From Gnetum montanum (Eukaryota; Streptophyta; Gnetopsida; Gnetales; Gnetaceae), in the NCBI GenBank assembly GCA_015680685.1, contig MNCI01037756.1, positions 232,832-270,328 of the forward strand: a stretch of DNA of 37,497 bases. Reading direction: 5' to 3'. Position 1 is the first letter of the stretch, and each line of letters opens with the position of its first letter. Made by a program: the position numbers and the translations under genes. The notes under the pieces are model-generated. The model did not search any database. It was not told the origin of the DNA and was given only the letters and a program-made list of their open reading frames with translations. Shown here in pieces: positions 1-10,599 of this stretch.

Positions 1-305
1 CATCAAGTTCCCTTGAAGTCACACCCTTTTCAGTCCTTGAGTCCCTCCTTAGTTTGAGAAATGCCCAGTCATCGATTCGTTATAGTTCTTATTTAGAAAG
101 GGACTGTACATTTCCAAGTCAAGAGAGACCATAGAAATTTGTGGATGTATGGATAAAGTGAACTCATTGCCTGCTATATCAAAAGAAACAAACCTTAGTA
201 TCAACATCATGACTTAAAGGTAAAAACCAAACATTAGCAATCAATATGAAAATAGTTCATATCATCATTAAGAACACTTATTGAATGACAAACTTACAAG
301 GTGGG

Positions 306-327
306 TAACACACACACACACACACAA
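306..327. repeat. (AC)n microsatellite
   Basis: A run of about ten AC units in the tail of element A. Confidence 0.85.
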
Positions 328-699
328 GAAATGAAAAAGTATGAATGATGTTGTAAAACAAAAATAAGAAAAGTTAAAGAAATTTGTAAAACAAAAATGT
401 GTAAAACAAAAACGTAAAACAAAACTTAAAAGAACTGAGGGCCCCAAATGATTAGCATAGGTGGCCATCTCCCCCATGACTAAATGGAAAGGGAGAGTTC
501 TAAAATAACGAGCGCCTATTTGAATTTCTTAGAAGGGCCCAACTTCTCCCCATTGATGTTCTTATATTAAGGGGTGGAAGTCGACGATGCTCATATTCCA
601 ATGTGTCTATGCCTTGGTTGTTGGTTTGAGTTGTTCCCCCAGTTCGTTCCATGCATGTTGGTCAGTTGCTCTTTCAACTAGTTGTCAACCATGGGGTTT

Positions 700-1524
700 C
701 TACTTGTTTTTGGTTGCTACATACAAGCACCTTTGTCTTAGAGTTTCTAGGGCACACCTGTTGCATGCAGGAGATGTTAAATTTTGCATCACCCATGATT
801 CTTGCATGTCATCACCCTCTAAGTCACTGTATGTGATGCATGGAACTTTCTCCTTCTCAATCTTTCCATAAATATTTGCCTTAGATATTTCCAAAGAAAT
901 ATCGCGGATTCCTAGGCATGTGTCTATTGTGCATAGCCATGTCCTTCCCATTATAATTGGGAAGTCCCCTTCATTGCTGTTGACTTCAATCACCAGGAAA
1001 TCAGCTGGGTATGACCAACTACACACAATGGTAACAATGTCCTCCACCAATCCCAAGAGAATGGTGATGGATTGGTCAGCCAGCTCTAGTTGAATGTTGC
1101 TCTTCTTAAGTTGGGGTAGGTTCCAGGCTTGATACATTTCTCGTGAGATTAAGTTGACTCCAGAACCTGAGTCAAGAAGAGCCTTATGTGGTTCGTTCTT
1201 GGTGACTTGGAGGTAGATTAAGGGACTTCCAGGGTCAGATAGTTTTCTAGGAATGTGGCCTACCTTGATCCAATCAGTTACAGTATGTGTTAACATAACC
1301 ATATGCGTTAAGCTCTGTGGTTGGATTAAAGGGTGCTCCAAAGCCTTAATTGTTGGAGGAGTGTACACAGACTCAACCGCTTGTGGTTGTGAGAGCTTGT
1401 TTAGGATTTTGGTTCTAAAGAAAGGTCTTCTCTTTTTGCGGTTTTTAGAACCAGTAGCGGGTCGAATGTTTACAGCTCTCGTAGCATTACGTTGCTGTGG
1501 TTGAGTGGGGAGTTTCCCTTGCAT
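700..1524 (-). CDS. Retropepsin-like aspartic protease of element A
   Basis: An open stretch of 274 aa downstream of the decayed gag. The catalytic motif LLDSGSGVNLIS lies at residues 116-127, with the active-site Asp at 118. The second hallmark, IIMGRTWL, lies at 190-197, where plant retropepsins have ILGRPFL. The first 60 residues are a basic, proline-rich linker continuing the gag C-terminal region, so the annotated Met is only the first in-frame ATG of a former polyprotein. In its family the enzyme cleaves Gag and Pol. Upstream stops make expression of a functional polyprotein unlikely, but the domain itself has no internal stop. No RT follows. Confidence 0.8.
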   Translation of the reverse strand: MQGKLPTQPQQRNATRAVNIRPATGSKNRKKRRPFFRTKILNKLSQPQAVESVYTPPTIKALEHPLIQPQSLTHMVMLTHTVTDWIKVGHIPRKLSDPGSPLIYLQVTKNEPHKALLDSGSGVNLISREMYQAWNLPQLKKSNIQLELADQSITILLGLVEDIVTIVCSWSYPADFLVIEVNSNEGDFPIIMGRTWLCTIDTCLGIRDISLEISKANIYGKIEKEKVPCITYSDLEGDDMQESWVMQNLTSPACNRCALETLRQRCLYVATKNK

Positions 1525-1899
1525 TGTTGGAGCAGGTGGTATGGGAACTACTGGTGGAAGAGGTGCGGACAGATTAGGAGGATGGTATGGATGTGGAGCG
1601 TCTCCTGAAGGAGAAGGAGTCCTTCTAAAGTACTCTCAAACTTGGTAGTAATGTTGGGGAGTTGTGTGATCCATGGAGTCACTTGGAGAAATCGGCTGCT
1701 GTACGTAGTATCCATATGGGTCTTGTTTCCAGTAAGGGTACTGTTGTTTCGGCGGTGGCATCCCACATGACTGTGGGTACTGCCACTACTGATGTTGCCT
1801 GATGGATTGCGGTGGAGTTCCACTTGGATAGTACGTCAACGGTTGGTGGAACTGTCTTGGGTTACCTTGAGGATAAGGTAACCTTTGGGGTTTCTACCG

Positions 1900-3548
1900 T
1901 TTGTTAAGTCTCGGGTTGAGTACATACACCCCAGACTCTTGTAGATGTGAGATGATTGGGCAACATCCCTTAGGATGGTCATATTGGCAGATCTCACATC
2001 CACAGTCATTGTCTGTATCTAAATCCACAACCTCATTGGTCATATTCATTTTCCCTTACCCTTGTCACGTGCAGGGTCTGAATCTCTCCACTTTTTCTTG
2101 TCTTTGTCACTACTTCATTCCTCTTTAGATTCCTCTACAATCTTTAGGACAGTTTCAATGTTACTGTCTAAGGAGCTCCATACTTCATCTACCTTAGTCG
2201 ATACTTCAGTTGTTAACTTTTGGAGCGGCAAGGTTTTTCTATTCACCAACTCTTCGAGTGGTGACTCATCCTCTTCATCGCAAAATCTCACTTCCCTCTT
2301 CCGGAGGGAAGGATCATGGTTATATTCTTCCGCGCTCTCTCTTTTTCGTAGCTCCCCTTCTTCTTTAGCTACTTGCTCCAACAATCTATGAACTTCATGG
2401 GATCTAAGTTTTGATAATCTCCCTTGGGCATAAGTCCTAAGGGTTCTCCTGGTTTCATACCTTATCCCATCTACGATGTGGCGGACTTGATCCCACTGTG
2501 CGTAACCATGGCCCGGGCAATGATGTAGCAATGTGTAGTAGTAGCCCATGGCAGCATCCAAGGGTTCATGAGTACCTTGCTTTCATCCTTGGATCTGCTT
2601 ATGCAAGTTAGACACTCTAGAGTACATTTGATATTTATCATTGAAGAGTTCTAACATCGTACTCCATCTCCTAATGGTTTCTGGCTCTAAGGACCAATAC
2701 CAACTCTCTGCTTCCTTTATGAGTTTCCTAGGAAAAAACTTTAATTTTTGCCACTCGTTTTCTATGTTTTGCAAGGTGCAGGCATCATGGAATACCTATA
2801 AATGATTTTTTGGATTAGCATTGTATCCCCCTTTGAAGCGTGGGATATTGTTCATATCCAATCTCTTGATCCAATTGTCCTTTTGATGCCTTATTGGTAT
2901 TCTTACTGCCTCCATGATATCTAGCATACTTCGGGTGACAAGTAGGGGTTCGTCATGATCATCTCTTTCATGACGTCTATGATGCCTTCGTGGTTCCCTA
3001 CTTTCCCTTCATTCATGCCCTTGTTCTCACTCTCAACTCTCTCATCGAGGTCTCTCATTTTGCCTACCTCTGTCCTCACCATTATGCTCTTGATGACTAT
3101 GCCCTGATGTGGAAGGAGATGGTGAATGATGAGATGAAGGGGAATAAGAAGGAGAACCATCGCCATGACAATGTTTCTTACCTTCTCTTCTATGGCTTCG
3201 GCCCCGATCATGATGACGATCTAAATGCCCGTCCTTGTCATGTGTTTTTGTTCCCTGAGTGAACAGTTGGTGTTCATGGGGATCAGAACCATGGTTGTGT
3301 ATCATGGAGTGTAGGTTCTGATACCCCACCCCCTCACTATTGTTAGGAGGGGGAACATCTTTTGATAGAGAACCAATTATAAGTGATTCACCATCTCCCA
3401 TTTCACTTAGGACGTGCAGGACCCCTTTGTCCTTCAACAATGTATGATGGCTCTCCTGCCTTGAGTCCCTTAGATGTTGTGTAGTTGTGGGATGGTAATC
3501 CCTTGTGTCAAAATCACCTATAATGTATTCAGCATAGAGCTGTGTCAT
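1900..3548 (-). pseudogene. Degenerate gag of element A
   Basis: Structural polyprotein relic that would have built the retrotransposon particle. The N-terminal part (3548-3042, 168 aa open) is rich in His, Ser and charged residues. A frame change is needed around 3040, after which the gag core is readable through 2950-2115. It contains the retrotransposon-gag motif WYWSLEPETIRRW near 2700, followed by the conserved block HCPGHGY and TYAQGRL. In-frame stops interrupt it near 2800 and at 2580. A zinc knuckle of the form C-x2-C-x3-H-x4-C is readable at about 1950-1990. Frame changes and stops mean no intact product. Family assignment is firm; exact ends are approximate. Confidence 0.8.
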
Positions 3549-3939
3549 GCCTATCTATGCCAGAGCACGGAGGAGCATGTTAGGGATTGCACAATATGGA
3601 GGTAACACTATGTTACCTTGCAAATCTCTCCAATGCAGTTGTTCATCCTAATGAAGGATAAAAGTAAAATTGGGTATATACTCATCGGCATGAGTATATA
3701 CCACCCAGTACTGTTGAAGAATTGGCAGATTTTGGTTATGTGTTTTAGACTGCTGACTGTTTCTTGTATGATCCCTAGGTGGTGTAATGCTCTTATGAGA
3801 AGAAGAAGAAGACATTGTGTCTTATCGGTGTGCTATTTAACCGTTATATAAAGTTTTCATTTAATTAACCCTAATGGTTCGTTTAAGCTCCCAACGATGT
3901 GAGTGATCTCCTATGTTCTACTTAGCACACAAACACTTA

Positions 3940-3958
3940 GTCCCCGACAACAACACCA
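3940..3958 (-). promoter_or_regulatory. Primer binding site of element A (tRNA-Asp type, decayed)
   Basis: On the minus strand this reads TGGTGTTGTTGTCGGGGAC, one base inside the LTR end. Plant gypsy elements primed by tRNA-Asp(GTC) usually carry TGGCGCCGTTGCCGGGG or a close form. Most differences here are C to T changes, as expected from decay of methylated cytosines. Confidence 0.7.
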
Positions 3959-4711
3959 ATGATGAGTGGCGAGGTACCTCTACACTCAACCATATGAATA
4001 CGAGCGTTACACGTGCGATCCGGTCGAACTCCGTAGACTAAGTACCTACAAGCATTATGGAACACTTAAGGTTAATCATTCGTTGTCTTCCCAGACCTAC
4101 TTATATTTGTCACAGTTGTATGGTTAAGTAAGTCTGAGGTATATGATTTTTATATCTTTTCTGTTTTATCTCCTATGCTAACGAGGTGAAGGGTGAAGAG
4201 ACTAATTAACTAACTTTTACTAACTAACTAAGCCTTAATTAACCTAGCATCAGTATCCGTTCCCACTTACCGTTCACACCCTGAACCGATGCAACCTTGG
4301 TTACCAAACGCTAGTCGTTGTTGGGATTACCAAGCATAACGCACGTGCTCGAAGTGGTCGCATTGAGACACTTAACTAGGAGAGAAGGGTTGAGAGAGAT
4401 TTAATAACTAATAAAGCATTTAAATGATAAATAATAAATGACAATAAATAAAATCCTATTTAGCCTATTCCATGCACTACAAGGTTTATCCAAGAAGTTC
4501 ATCTTTATTTTAGCACACAAACTTGTGTTCAGGTACAATATTTGCTCGAATAAAGATCCATTCACTTTGGAGCTCCTACTGCAGGCACATAGAAATTATT
4601 CTATCTCTCCTACTGCAGGCACATGGAAATTATTCTATCTCTGGAGAGGTAAAACTGCCAAAGTTTTGCTAAGGATCTAGATCTACATGAGAAACAAAGG
4701 GAGAGCCACCT

Positions 4712-4722
4712 CTTATTTATAG
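4712..4722 (-). promoter_or_regulatory. TATA box of LTR A part
   Basis: The minus strand reads CTATAAATAAG, just downstream (in element sense) of the GATATC-rich array. It is the expected Pol II promoter position in an LTR. Confidence 0.55.
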
Positions 4723-4738
4723 ACTTGGCAGCGCACCG

Positions 4739-4830
4739 TGATATCGTGTACACAATATTGCGTGGGATGCGATATCGCGGCGGATGCGATATCGTGTACG
4801 CGATATCACGGCGGATGTGATATCGTGTCC
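4739..4830 (-). repeat. U3 short-repeat array rich in GATATC
   Basis: Several imperfect copies of a unit containing gatatcgcggcggatgc and gatatcgtgtacg. The palindrome GATATC recurs at roughly 20-base spacing. It sits upstream of the TATA box in the A-type LTR, the place where enhancer-like repeats occur in other LTR elements. Confidence 0.65.
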
Positions 4831-5178
4831 CATCAGTTACCAAGTAGTCACACTTAAATGCTCGTGATTAAGTTATACTCATTTCGCAGTTAACAACAAG
4901 AATAGTAAATGATGGTAAAAAAACATTAACTAAGAAAACAATAAATAACAATAACAATTAAATAATTAAACTAAGTGAATGTTGCAATGATGAAGTAATC
5001 TTGATCTTTGCTGATCATGTGTGTGTCCAAGTACGTCACACTTGAATAAAGGTTTCGTACAATTACAAGCATCACACTGCGGGCATACACTGGGAAAATA
5101 TTCTAACTCTTGCGGGAACAAACTGCAAGAGTCTGGCCACAACTAATTCCTAAGATGCCTAAGTGTGGTGAAAGCACA

Positions 5179-5189
5179 CTTATTTATAG
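5179..5189 (-). promoter_or_regulatory. TATA box of LTR B part (3' copy)
   Basis: The minus strand reads CTATAAATAAG. It is identical in sequence and context to 10172-10182 in B's 5' LTR. Confidence 0.55.
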
Positions 5190-5284
5190 GCTAGAATAGA
5201 CGTTGTGTATACGGGGCCTAGTATACAGGGCCTAGTATATGCAGCAGGCTTAGTATACGGGGCCTGGTTAACCATGATTCATCA

Positions 5285-5300
5285 TACCCCCACGACTGAA
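5285..5300 (-). promoter_or_regulatory. Polypurine tract of element B
   Basis: On the minus strand GTCGTGGGGGTA directly precedes the LTR start TGATGAATC. This is the usual plus-strand priming site. The same motif precedes the LTR of element C at 30262. Confidence 0.7.
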
Positions 5301-5695
5301 TAACAACTTGTCCTCGAGTCAAAGGAAGTGAGAAACAAGCTCAATTGATTACACAATGGATATGTATGGGATTATTGATTGACCAAAAATTTATTCATGC
5401 AGCTACGAATATGACAAAAATAAAATTGGGACACAGACATAGAATTACAAAACTTTGTTGGAACTCATGTGGTTCCTGGTGGCAATGGCTCCTCCATGGG
5501 TGCCTTTCCTTTGTCCTACGCTTTAGGCTTCTGAGATTGATACCATTGAAGAAGCACCTGACATTTCTTCTCTTCTATCTAAGAATTATGAGCTGTCCAT
5601 GCTAATGTTCCCATGTTTGATGGAGTTGGCACTTCCCATGAACACGGCAGCTATGGGAACACTTGATTGGCCTTGACATGCTATGCCGTAAATAG

Positions 5696-5902
5696 CTATT
5701 GTTCCTCTTTAAACGCTTGGGCACTGACCTCTCCACCTTTTTCTTGGCTAGATTGTGCAGTGACAGGAGGTCCCTGATGGATGTTGAAGAATTGCGTCCC
5801 CTTCTCTACATGTTCTACATGAGGTCCTTGGCCTCTACCTCCCCCTGGGCATTCAGTTGCACCTTGAGAAGGTCCTCCTTGTTGTCCTCTTTTAGGGGCC
5901 AT
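5696..5902 (-). CDS. Small ORF in the tail of element B (68 aa), unknown
   Basis: An open frame starting MAPKRGQQGG, rich in Gly, Gln and Glu, about 400 bases before the polypurine tract. I do not recognise a family. The matching position in element C (around 30600-30750) is only weakly similar and not clearly open, so chance is a real possibility. Confidence 0.2.
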   Translation of the reverse strand: MAPKRGQQGGPSQGATECPGGGRGQGPHVEHVEKGTQFFNIHQGPPVTAQSSQEKGGEVSAQAFKEEQ

Positions 5903-6204
5903 CTATAATCATACAAATATCAATTGTTAGTAAGGTTATTGAAAGAAGTTCAATTATTTCATACCTTACTCATTGCCTTTAATAAATATTGAATTCTTTG
6001 CTTAGAGTGATTTTAGAGTTAAAATTTTTTCAAGGAAGTCACCCTAAAAGTTTAATATCAGACCTGATTTTTTTAGGTGACACATAAAAAGACACGTAAT
6101 GGTTTTGAGAAAAGTTTGATAAAATGATGACAAAGGAAAAAATAGATTTGGCAATGAAGTGTTCGGAGGGTATAAAATGATGTGGTGGTGTGCAACAAGT
6201 ACAA

Positions 6205-6285
6205 ATTACAAAAGTCACGCAAGTGGGTCCTCCCCAAAGCAAGTTCCAACCTATAATGCCCTTGCGTAACCACACCTTAGAATGT
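6205..6285 (-). other. Conserved inverted repeat in tail of element B
   Basis: The arms are 6214-6223 and 6261-6270 with 37 bases between them. On the minus strand GTTACGCAAG can pair with CTTGCGTGAC (one G-U). Related pairs with the same spacing occur at 31226-31281 and 32718-32774. The loop includes a conserved stretch around TTTGGGGAGGACC. Confidence 0.6.
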
Positions 6286-6289
6286 CCGT

Positions 6290-7270
6290 AGGCACTAGAA
6301 GGGTTAAATGTAATCTACACCGATGCAACAAAACACACACATGTAGATACCACCGTGATAAGGTATGAATTCAATGCTACATAAGACACAAGTCACAAAT
6401 ACACGAATAGCAAGATAGGATGAATCAAAGAAGGGATTGCAGAGATTGAGACGTGAGGTAATTAACTCAGGGCACAATGAATCTTGAGTGTAGGGCATGA
6501 TTAATGTGTCATTAGCCCATCGCTCCAAAATCAAGACCAAGTCCATTCCTCCAATCAGTAGCATCGCATTGTTTCATCCAATGATGGACAACCATAAGAG
6601 CACCATGACAGCAAGGCGTATGATCACTTGGCATTTTGTGCAAGGGAGAAGTGATTTGGAATTTCTATGGCACACACACAAGTTTTTTTTCTTGTGTGGT
6701 TCATCTCCTTTTTTTTGATGGATTGGCACTTTGTCCTTCTAATAGTGAACCGAAGAAGCCACCAATCTTCAAGCATGGATGCATGTCTTTCTAGTGGAAC
6801 CCCTAGAACAGCATTGAGTTTCTATTAAGTGCCTTTATTACTCTTACTTCCATTTTTCGTTAGATCTACAAGGATCTTAGTACAACCAAGCTACATGATA
6901 GCACCTATAGATGTCACCAAAGAAAATCCACAAGTTTCCTTGATGTCACACCCTAGCCATTCCCTCTTAGTCCATCATTTTTTCACTTTGGGCATAATGA
7001 GCACAAAATTACTTTTAAGTTTCATGATGACAAGAATATCATCGTACCCAGAGTAGAACCTCTTATTAATAGAATGGTTGGGTGGATGTGATGGGCTCGC
7101 TATTCAAATAATTAGTCACCTAAGACTTGATAGCATAGAACAACACCTCAACCAACGAGTCACATGAGTGTTTTATTCATAGATGAGATTACTCATAAAA
7201 AGATAAAAAGACCAAAAATATAAAACAATAAATTAGAAGGTGAAAAACTAGAAAACAAAAAGTTGAAAAA
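6290..7270 (-). mobile_element. 3' untranslated region of element B
   Basis: Noncoding DNA shared with D (35117-35979), partly with C (31300-32390) and with the extreme left of the window. It contains the well-conserved block 6450-6650 (matches 35120-35345) and a block near 6930 (matches 31980, 35605 and position 1). Short reading frames are open on both strands, but differences between B and D are spread over all codon positions, so I treat it as noncoding. Confidence 0.7.
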
Positions 7271-9309
7271 TTAAAGAAACAGAAAAACATTTATTAATTC
7301 TGTGCTGTTAGAATGGAGGATACCCCCATAGCTAAATGGTTGAGCATGGCTAGAATTAATAAATGGAAGTTTAGGATCCTTGCATGTTGGAAATATTAGG
7401 GCCCGGTCATACTTATCCCATTGGGGTTCAAAAACTTGATTAGAGTTGACATAGTTGGGAAAGTTATAAGATGTGGTTAATTTATAAGGAGTTGACCCAC
7501 TATGGTACTTGTGACCGTAAGATGGTATGCAATGATCAACATGTCTCCCCATGTGGCAATATTCATTGGTCCCCATGGTTGTTGGAGTGTTGATTGGTGG
7601 CCCTGATAGAGTAACAGGAGGCATTGAGTTTGAGGAGGCAGATGCATCACAGTGTTGAACTTGTGCTAAGTTGGAGGATGCAGTGGTTTCGAAACTGTGC
7701 TATCTCTTTCTACGGTCCCGCCTAAAGAAAGGACACTTTTGATGTTGTGGAGGGTTCACACTGCTGTTAACAATAGTAGCACAAGTAACATTCATGGGTT
7801 GATGTTGTGGTGCAAAATATTCTGGCATAGCTGGTGGTGATGTAGAAGGGGGTGAAGTATGAGAATATTGAGGTTGAGGAGAAGTGTAAGGCACATGAGG
7901 TGGTAATCTTGTTGGAGAGGACATGGGTGGATAGTACTCAGGAGAATGATAATGATGAGGTGAGGTAGAGGATGCTGATCCCATTGGAGAAATAGGGTGT
8001 TGAACATAATAAGCATTTGGCGTTGGAACATACGAAGGGTATGGTCTAGTTGGCGGTGGCCTCCCCATGACTGTGGTTTTTGCCACTATGGTTGGACACA
8101 ATCTTTTTGTACGAACTCTAGATGTAACATTCCTCTCCAATGCTCATGTAAATGTAACAATATTGGACATTGACCTTTGGGGTGATCGTACAAGCAAATA
8201 TTACATTGATATGTATGATTGGTAGTTGAGTTCTTATCCTTATTCTCTTCAACCCTTCTTTCTGATTATCTAGTGGTGTTCTATCCTATTTCTTGGTTCA
8301 TCATGATTCTTCCTCTAATAATGTTGGCATATTCTCCACATATTTTATGTACCCATTTTGTCATCTTATTCATCTTTTCCTCAATTTCATCTAGTGATTG
8401 TAGGATTGGCAAAGATGATTCCACCTCCTTGAAGTAAGTTGATTTCTCCTCTTCATGATCATGGACCCTTGTTAAGTTGAGATTTTGGTCTTGTTGAGAA
8501 CTTTCAACATTCTCCCATTTGGCTATTTCTCCTTCTTCTTTTGCTACCTACTTAATAAGCTCTTGGAGTTGATGGGTTCATAGCTCATAGAGTTGACCTT
8601 GGGCATACATCCCTAGGGTCTCCCTTGTTTCATTACGGAGTCCATCTACGATATGGTACATTAGCCTCTCCTTGGAGAACCCATGGCCTGGGCAGTTGTT
8701 TAACAGTGCATAGTATCTTTCTAAGGCCATGTCTAAGTGTTCATGTTGTGCTTGTTTTCATTCTTGGATTTGTCTCCTCAAGGTTGACACTCTCGCATAG
8801 GTTTGATATCTTTTATTAAAAAGTTCTACCATTGTTGGCCAACGTCGAATTGATTTTGGTTTTAACGACCTATACCATACTTTTGCTTGGCCAACGAGTG
8901 TTAGACGAAAGAGCTTAAGTTTTTTCCACCCATTATCAATATTGTTCCATGTACAAGCATCGTAGAAGGCTTGTAAATGTTGTTGTGAATCTAAATCATA
9001 GCCTCCTGCAAATTTGGGGAAGTTGTTTAAATCAAGCATGGGTAGACAACTTTCCTTACGATGCTTGCTGGGTATTCGAATAGCCTCTTGTATTTCCATT
9101 AAGCTTGTAGTGGCTAGTAGGGGTTCATCGTCACTAGGTATGTTATGCAGTTGTGAGTTGGGATGATGTTGTTTGCGTTGATGCTCATAAGAGACCCCTA
9201 CATCAAATTGGGTACTCCAAACTTCATCTTCATTATCATCTAATTTGTTGGTTCTCCAATGAGTTGCCCTACTAGTTGTTGCGTTGTCATAGTCTTGTGA
9301 GAGAGACAT
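7271..9309 (-). pseudogene. gag of element B, interrupted
   Basis: The N-terminal 183 aa (9309-8758) are open. They hold the block EEVW-type acidic start, FAGGYD, and the retrotransposon-gag motif VWYRSLKPKSIRRW. A TGA at 8755-8757 replaces the Trp codon seen in D (IQGWKQ). Beyond it the same frame continues with NNCPGHGF and MYAQGQLYEL, a few further stops, then a zinc knuckle at about 8170-8210 (CNICLYDHPKGQC). A proline- and tyrosine-rich region follows (8140-7700 and 7624-7271), ending near FSYGG. Its order and length match D. The role in the family is particle assembly and RNA binding; this copy needs readthrough of stops and is judged inactive. Confidence 0.8.
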
Positions 9310-9426
9310 TGTTGTGAACTATGTGTGACTTAATTGAATTGAATTTCATTTCTCTTCTAAAGGATATATCATTAATACTTGTTACAACGATCTTGTATGA
9401 TATAACTAATCTAGATAACTAGCACC

Positions 9427-9445
9427 ATCCCTGGCAATGGCGCCA
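9427..9445 (-). promoter_or_regulatory. Primer binding site of element B (tRNA-Asp)
   Basis: The minus strand reads TGGCGCCATTGCCAGGGAT, separated from the LTR end by one base. It matches the complement of the plant tRNA-Asp(GTC) 3' end except for a few transitions. Confidence 0.8.
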
Positions 9446-10171
9446 ATGACGAGTGGCTAGGTACCCCTACACTCAACCATACGAATACGAGCATTCATGC
9501 ACGATCTAGTCGAACTCCGTGGACAGGCTAGTTGTAGTATCTAGATCATTACACGTTGATCGCAGTTTGCTATCTTTCCACCTGGACTAGTTGCTTTGTC
9601 ATGTATGGTTTAGTCTAGAGTGAGGCGTATGATGTGATCCTAAACTAATGCTACTCCTAGAGACAATGGAAAATAATCTTGATTAAACTAATAAGCAATA
9701 GGAAATGAAGTCTAAGCTAGCCTAAGTGTGATGAGCATCTATTCCTTAATCATCTGTACACATCTTGGACCTCGTGCACGACTACTACTGGGATTACCAA
9801 GCATAGATCCTAGGTACGCTACTGGGTTACCAAGTGGTCACACTTAAATGCTCGTGATTAAGTTGTACTCATTCCGCAGTTAACAACAAGAATAGTAAAT
9901 GATGGTAAAGAAATATTAACTAAGAAAACAATAAATAACAATAACAATTAAATAATTAAACTAAGTGAATGCTGCAATGATGAAGTAATCTCGATTTTTA
10001 TTGCAGATCATGTGCGTGTCCAAGTACGTCACACTCAAATAAAGGTTCCATACAATTACAAGCATCACACTGCGGGCATGCACTAAGAAAATATTCTAAC
10101 TCTTGCGGGAACAAACTGCAAGAGTCTAGCTACAACTAATTCCTAAGATGCCTAAGTATGGCGGAAGCACA

Positions 10172-10182
10172 CTTATTTATAG
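10172..10182 (-). promoter_or_regulatory. TATA box of B 5' LTR
   Basis: The minus strand reads CTATAAATAAG, just downstream (element sense) of the U3 array. Confidence 0.55.
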
Positions 10183-10202
10183 GCTAGAATAGACGTTGCG
10201 TA

Positions 10203-10305
10203 AACGGGGCTATGTATACGGGGCCTAGTATATGCAACGGGCTAGTATATGGGGCCTANTGTATACGGGGCCTAGTATATGCAACGGGCTAGTATATGGG
10301 GCCTA
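10203..10305 (-). repeat. U3 tandem array with an ambiguous base
   Basis: Two 45-base copies (10214-10258 and 10261-10305), each built from shorter gtatacggggccta-like units, appear identical and are separated by N-t. The N at 10259 marks uncertain assembly, so copy number may be wrong. The equivalent array in the 3' LTR (5205-5265) is shorter. Confidence 0.75.
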
Positions 10306-10354
10306 GTTAACCACGATTCATCATCAAGTATAATTTAGTCTACCCCATACATGT

Positions 10355-10460
10355 AGTTCAATTAGAACTTTAGAACTCAATACTACCTACTAGAATTGAA
10401 CCCATAACTTAAAATTTCCAAATCAAGAGTCTTACCACTAGGCTAATATCTCATTGTCAA
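10355..10460 (-). repeat. tRNA-derived SINE, copy 1
   Basis: Minus-strand copy with a Pol III A box (TAGCCTAGTGGTAAG, 10431-10445) and B box (GGGTTCAATTCT, about 10391-10402). It has the same body as 14056-14180, 25347-25465 and 28813-28935. The tRNA-like head cannot fold as a real tRNA gene and is followed by a shared non-tRNA tail. Confidence 0.65.
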
Positions 10461-10599
10461 TCTTCTTTTTGGTTGTGTGGGTTAGGGATGTGGTGGGTCT
10501 TGAACCCCAAAAAATAATATAAATAATAAAAAAATTCAAAGTACATTATATGTTTAACACTAAGTCGATTTGTACTTGAACTTAAAATAACAAATGAAT

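Larger units (their letters stand above)
1..3959 (-). mobile_element. LTR element A, internal region (gag + protease), 3' end off window
   Basis: Internal part of a Ty3/gypsy-like LTR retrotransposon read on the minus strand. In element order it holds a primer binding site (3940-3958), a leader, a decayed gag (3548 to about 1900), a proline-rich linker, a retropepsin-like protease (1524-700) and an apparently noncoding tail (699-1). No reverse transcriptase, RNase H or integrase motif follows the protease. Instead the tail (about 1-60) matches the 3' untranslated block found in elements B, C and D (compare 6930, 31980 and 35605). The element may therefore be a gag-protease non-autonomous type, but the left window edge prevents proof. 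Gag similarity to B is clear at the protein level but more distant than B is to D. Confidence 0.8.
3960..5284 (-). repeat. Chimeric LTR joining elements A and B
   Basis: On the minus strand it starts TGATGAATC (5284) and ends CTCATCA (3960). The right part, 4837-5284, matches element B's 5' LTR (about 9836-10323) almost base for base. The left part, 3960-4836, differs from B's LTR over much of its length, except near the terminus, and carries its own U3-like array (4739-4830) and TATA box (4712-4722). It therefore serves as B's 3' LTR (truncated) and A's 5' LTR (missing its U3 start). Length is 1325 bp, against about 877 for B's 5' LTR. The junction lies at the sequence ttaccaagt near 4837. 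Confidence 0.8.
5285..9446 (-). mobile_element. LTR element B, internal region (gag only)
   Basis: Complete internal region between B's 5' LTR (9447-10323) and the chimeric 3' LTR. In element order it holds the primer binding site, gag (9309 to about 8160), a proline-rich C-terminal part of gag (8140-7271), then about 2 kb with no recognisable protein down to the polypurine tract. There is no protease, RT, RNase H or integrase. The element would therefore depend on enzymes from an autonomous partner, as described for gag-only LTR elements in plants. The noncoding tail is conserved in C, D and E. Confidence 0.85.
9447..10323 (-). repeat. 5' LTR of element B
   Basis: On the minus strand it runs from TGATGAATC (10323) to CTCGTCA (9447), giving the TG...CA ends. 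It contains a U3 repeat array (10203-10305), a TATA box (10172-10182) and ends directly against the primer binding site. The outer end abuts the SRP19-region duplication at 10325. A five-base target duplication cannot be checked because the partner end lies off the window. Confidence 0.85.

Noticed and set aside
6497-6718. Plus-strand frame conserved with 35130-35417, possible antisense gene of the LTR family
   Set aside because: Substitutions between the two copies are spread over all three codon positions and the minus strand is open as well. This is conserved DNA, not evidence of coding.
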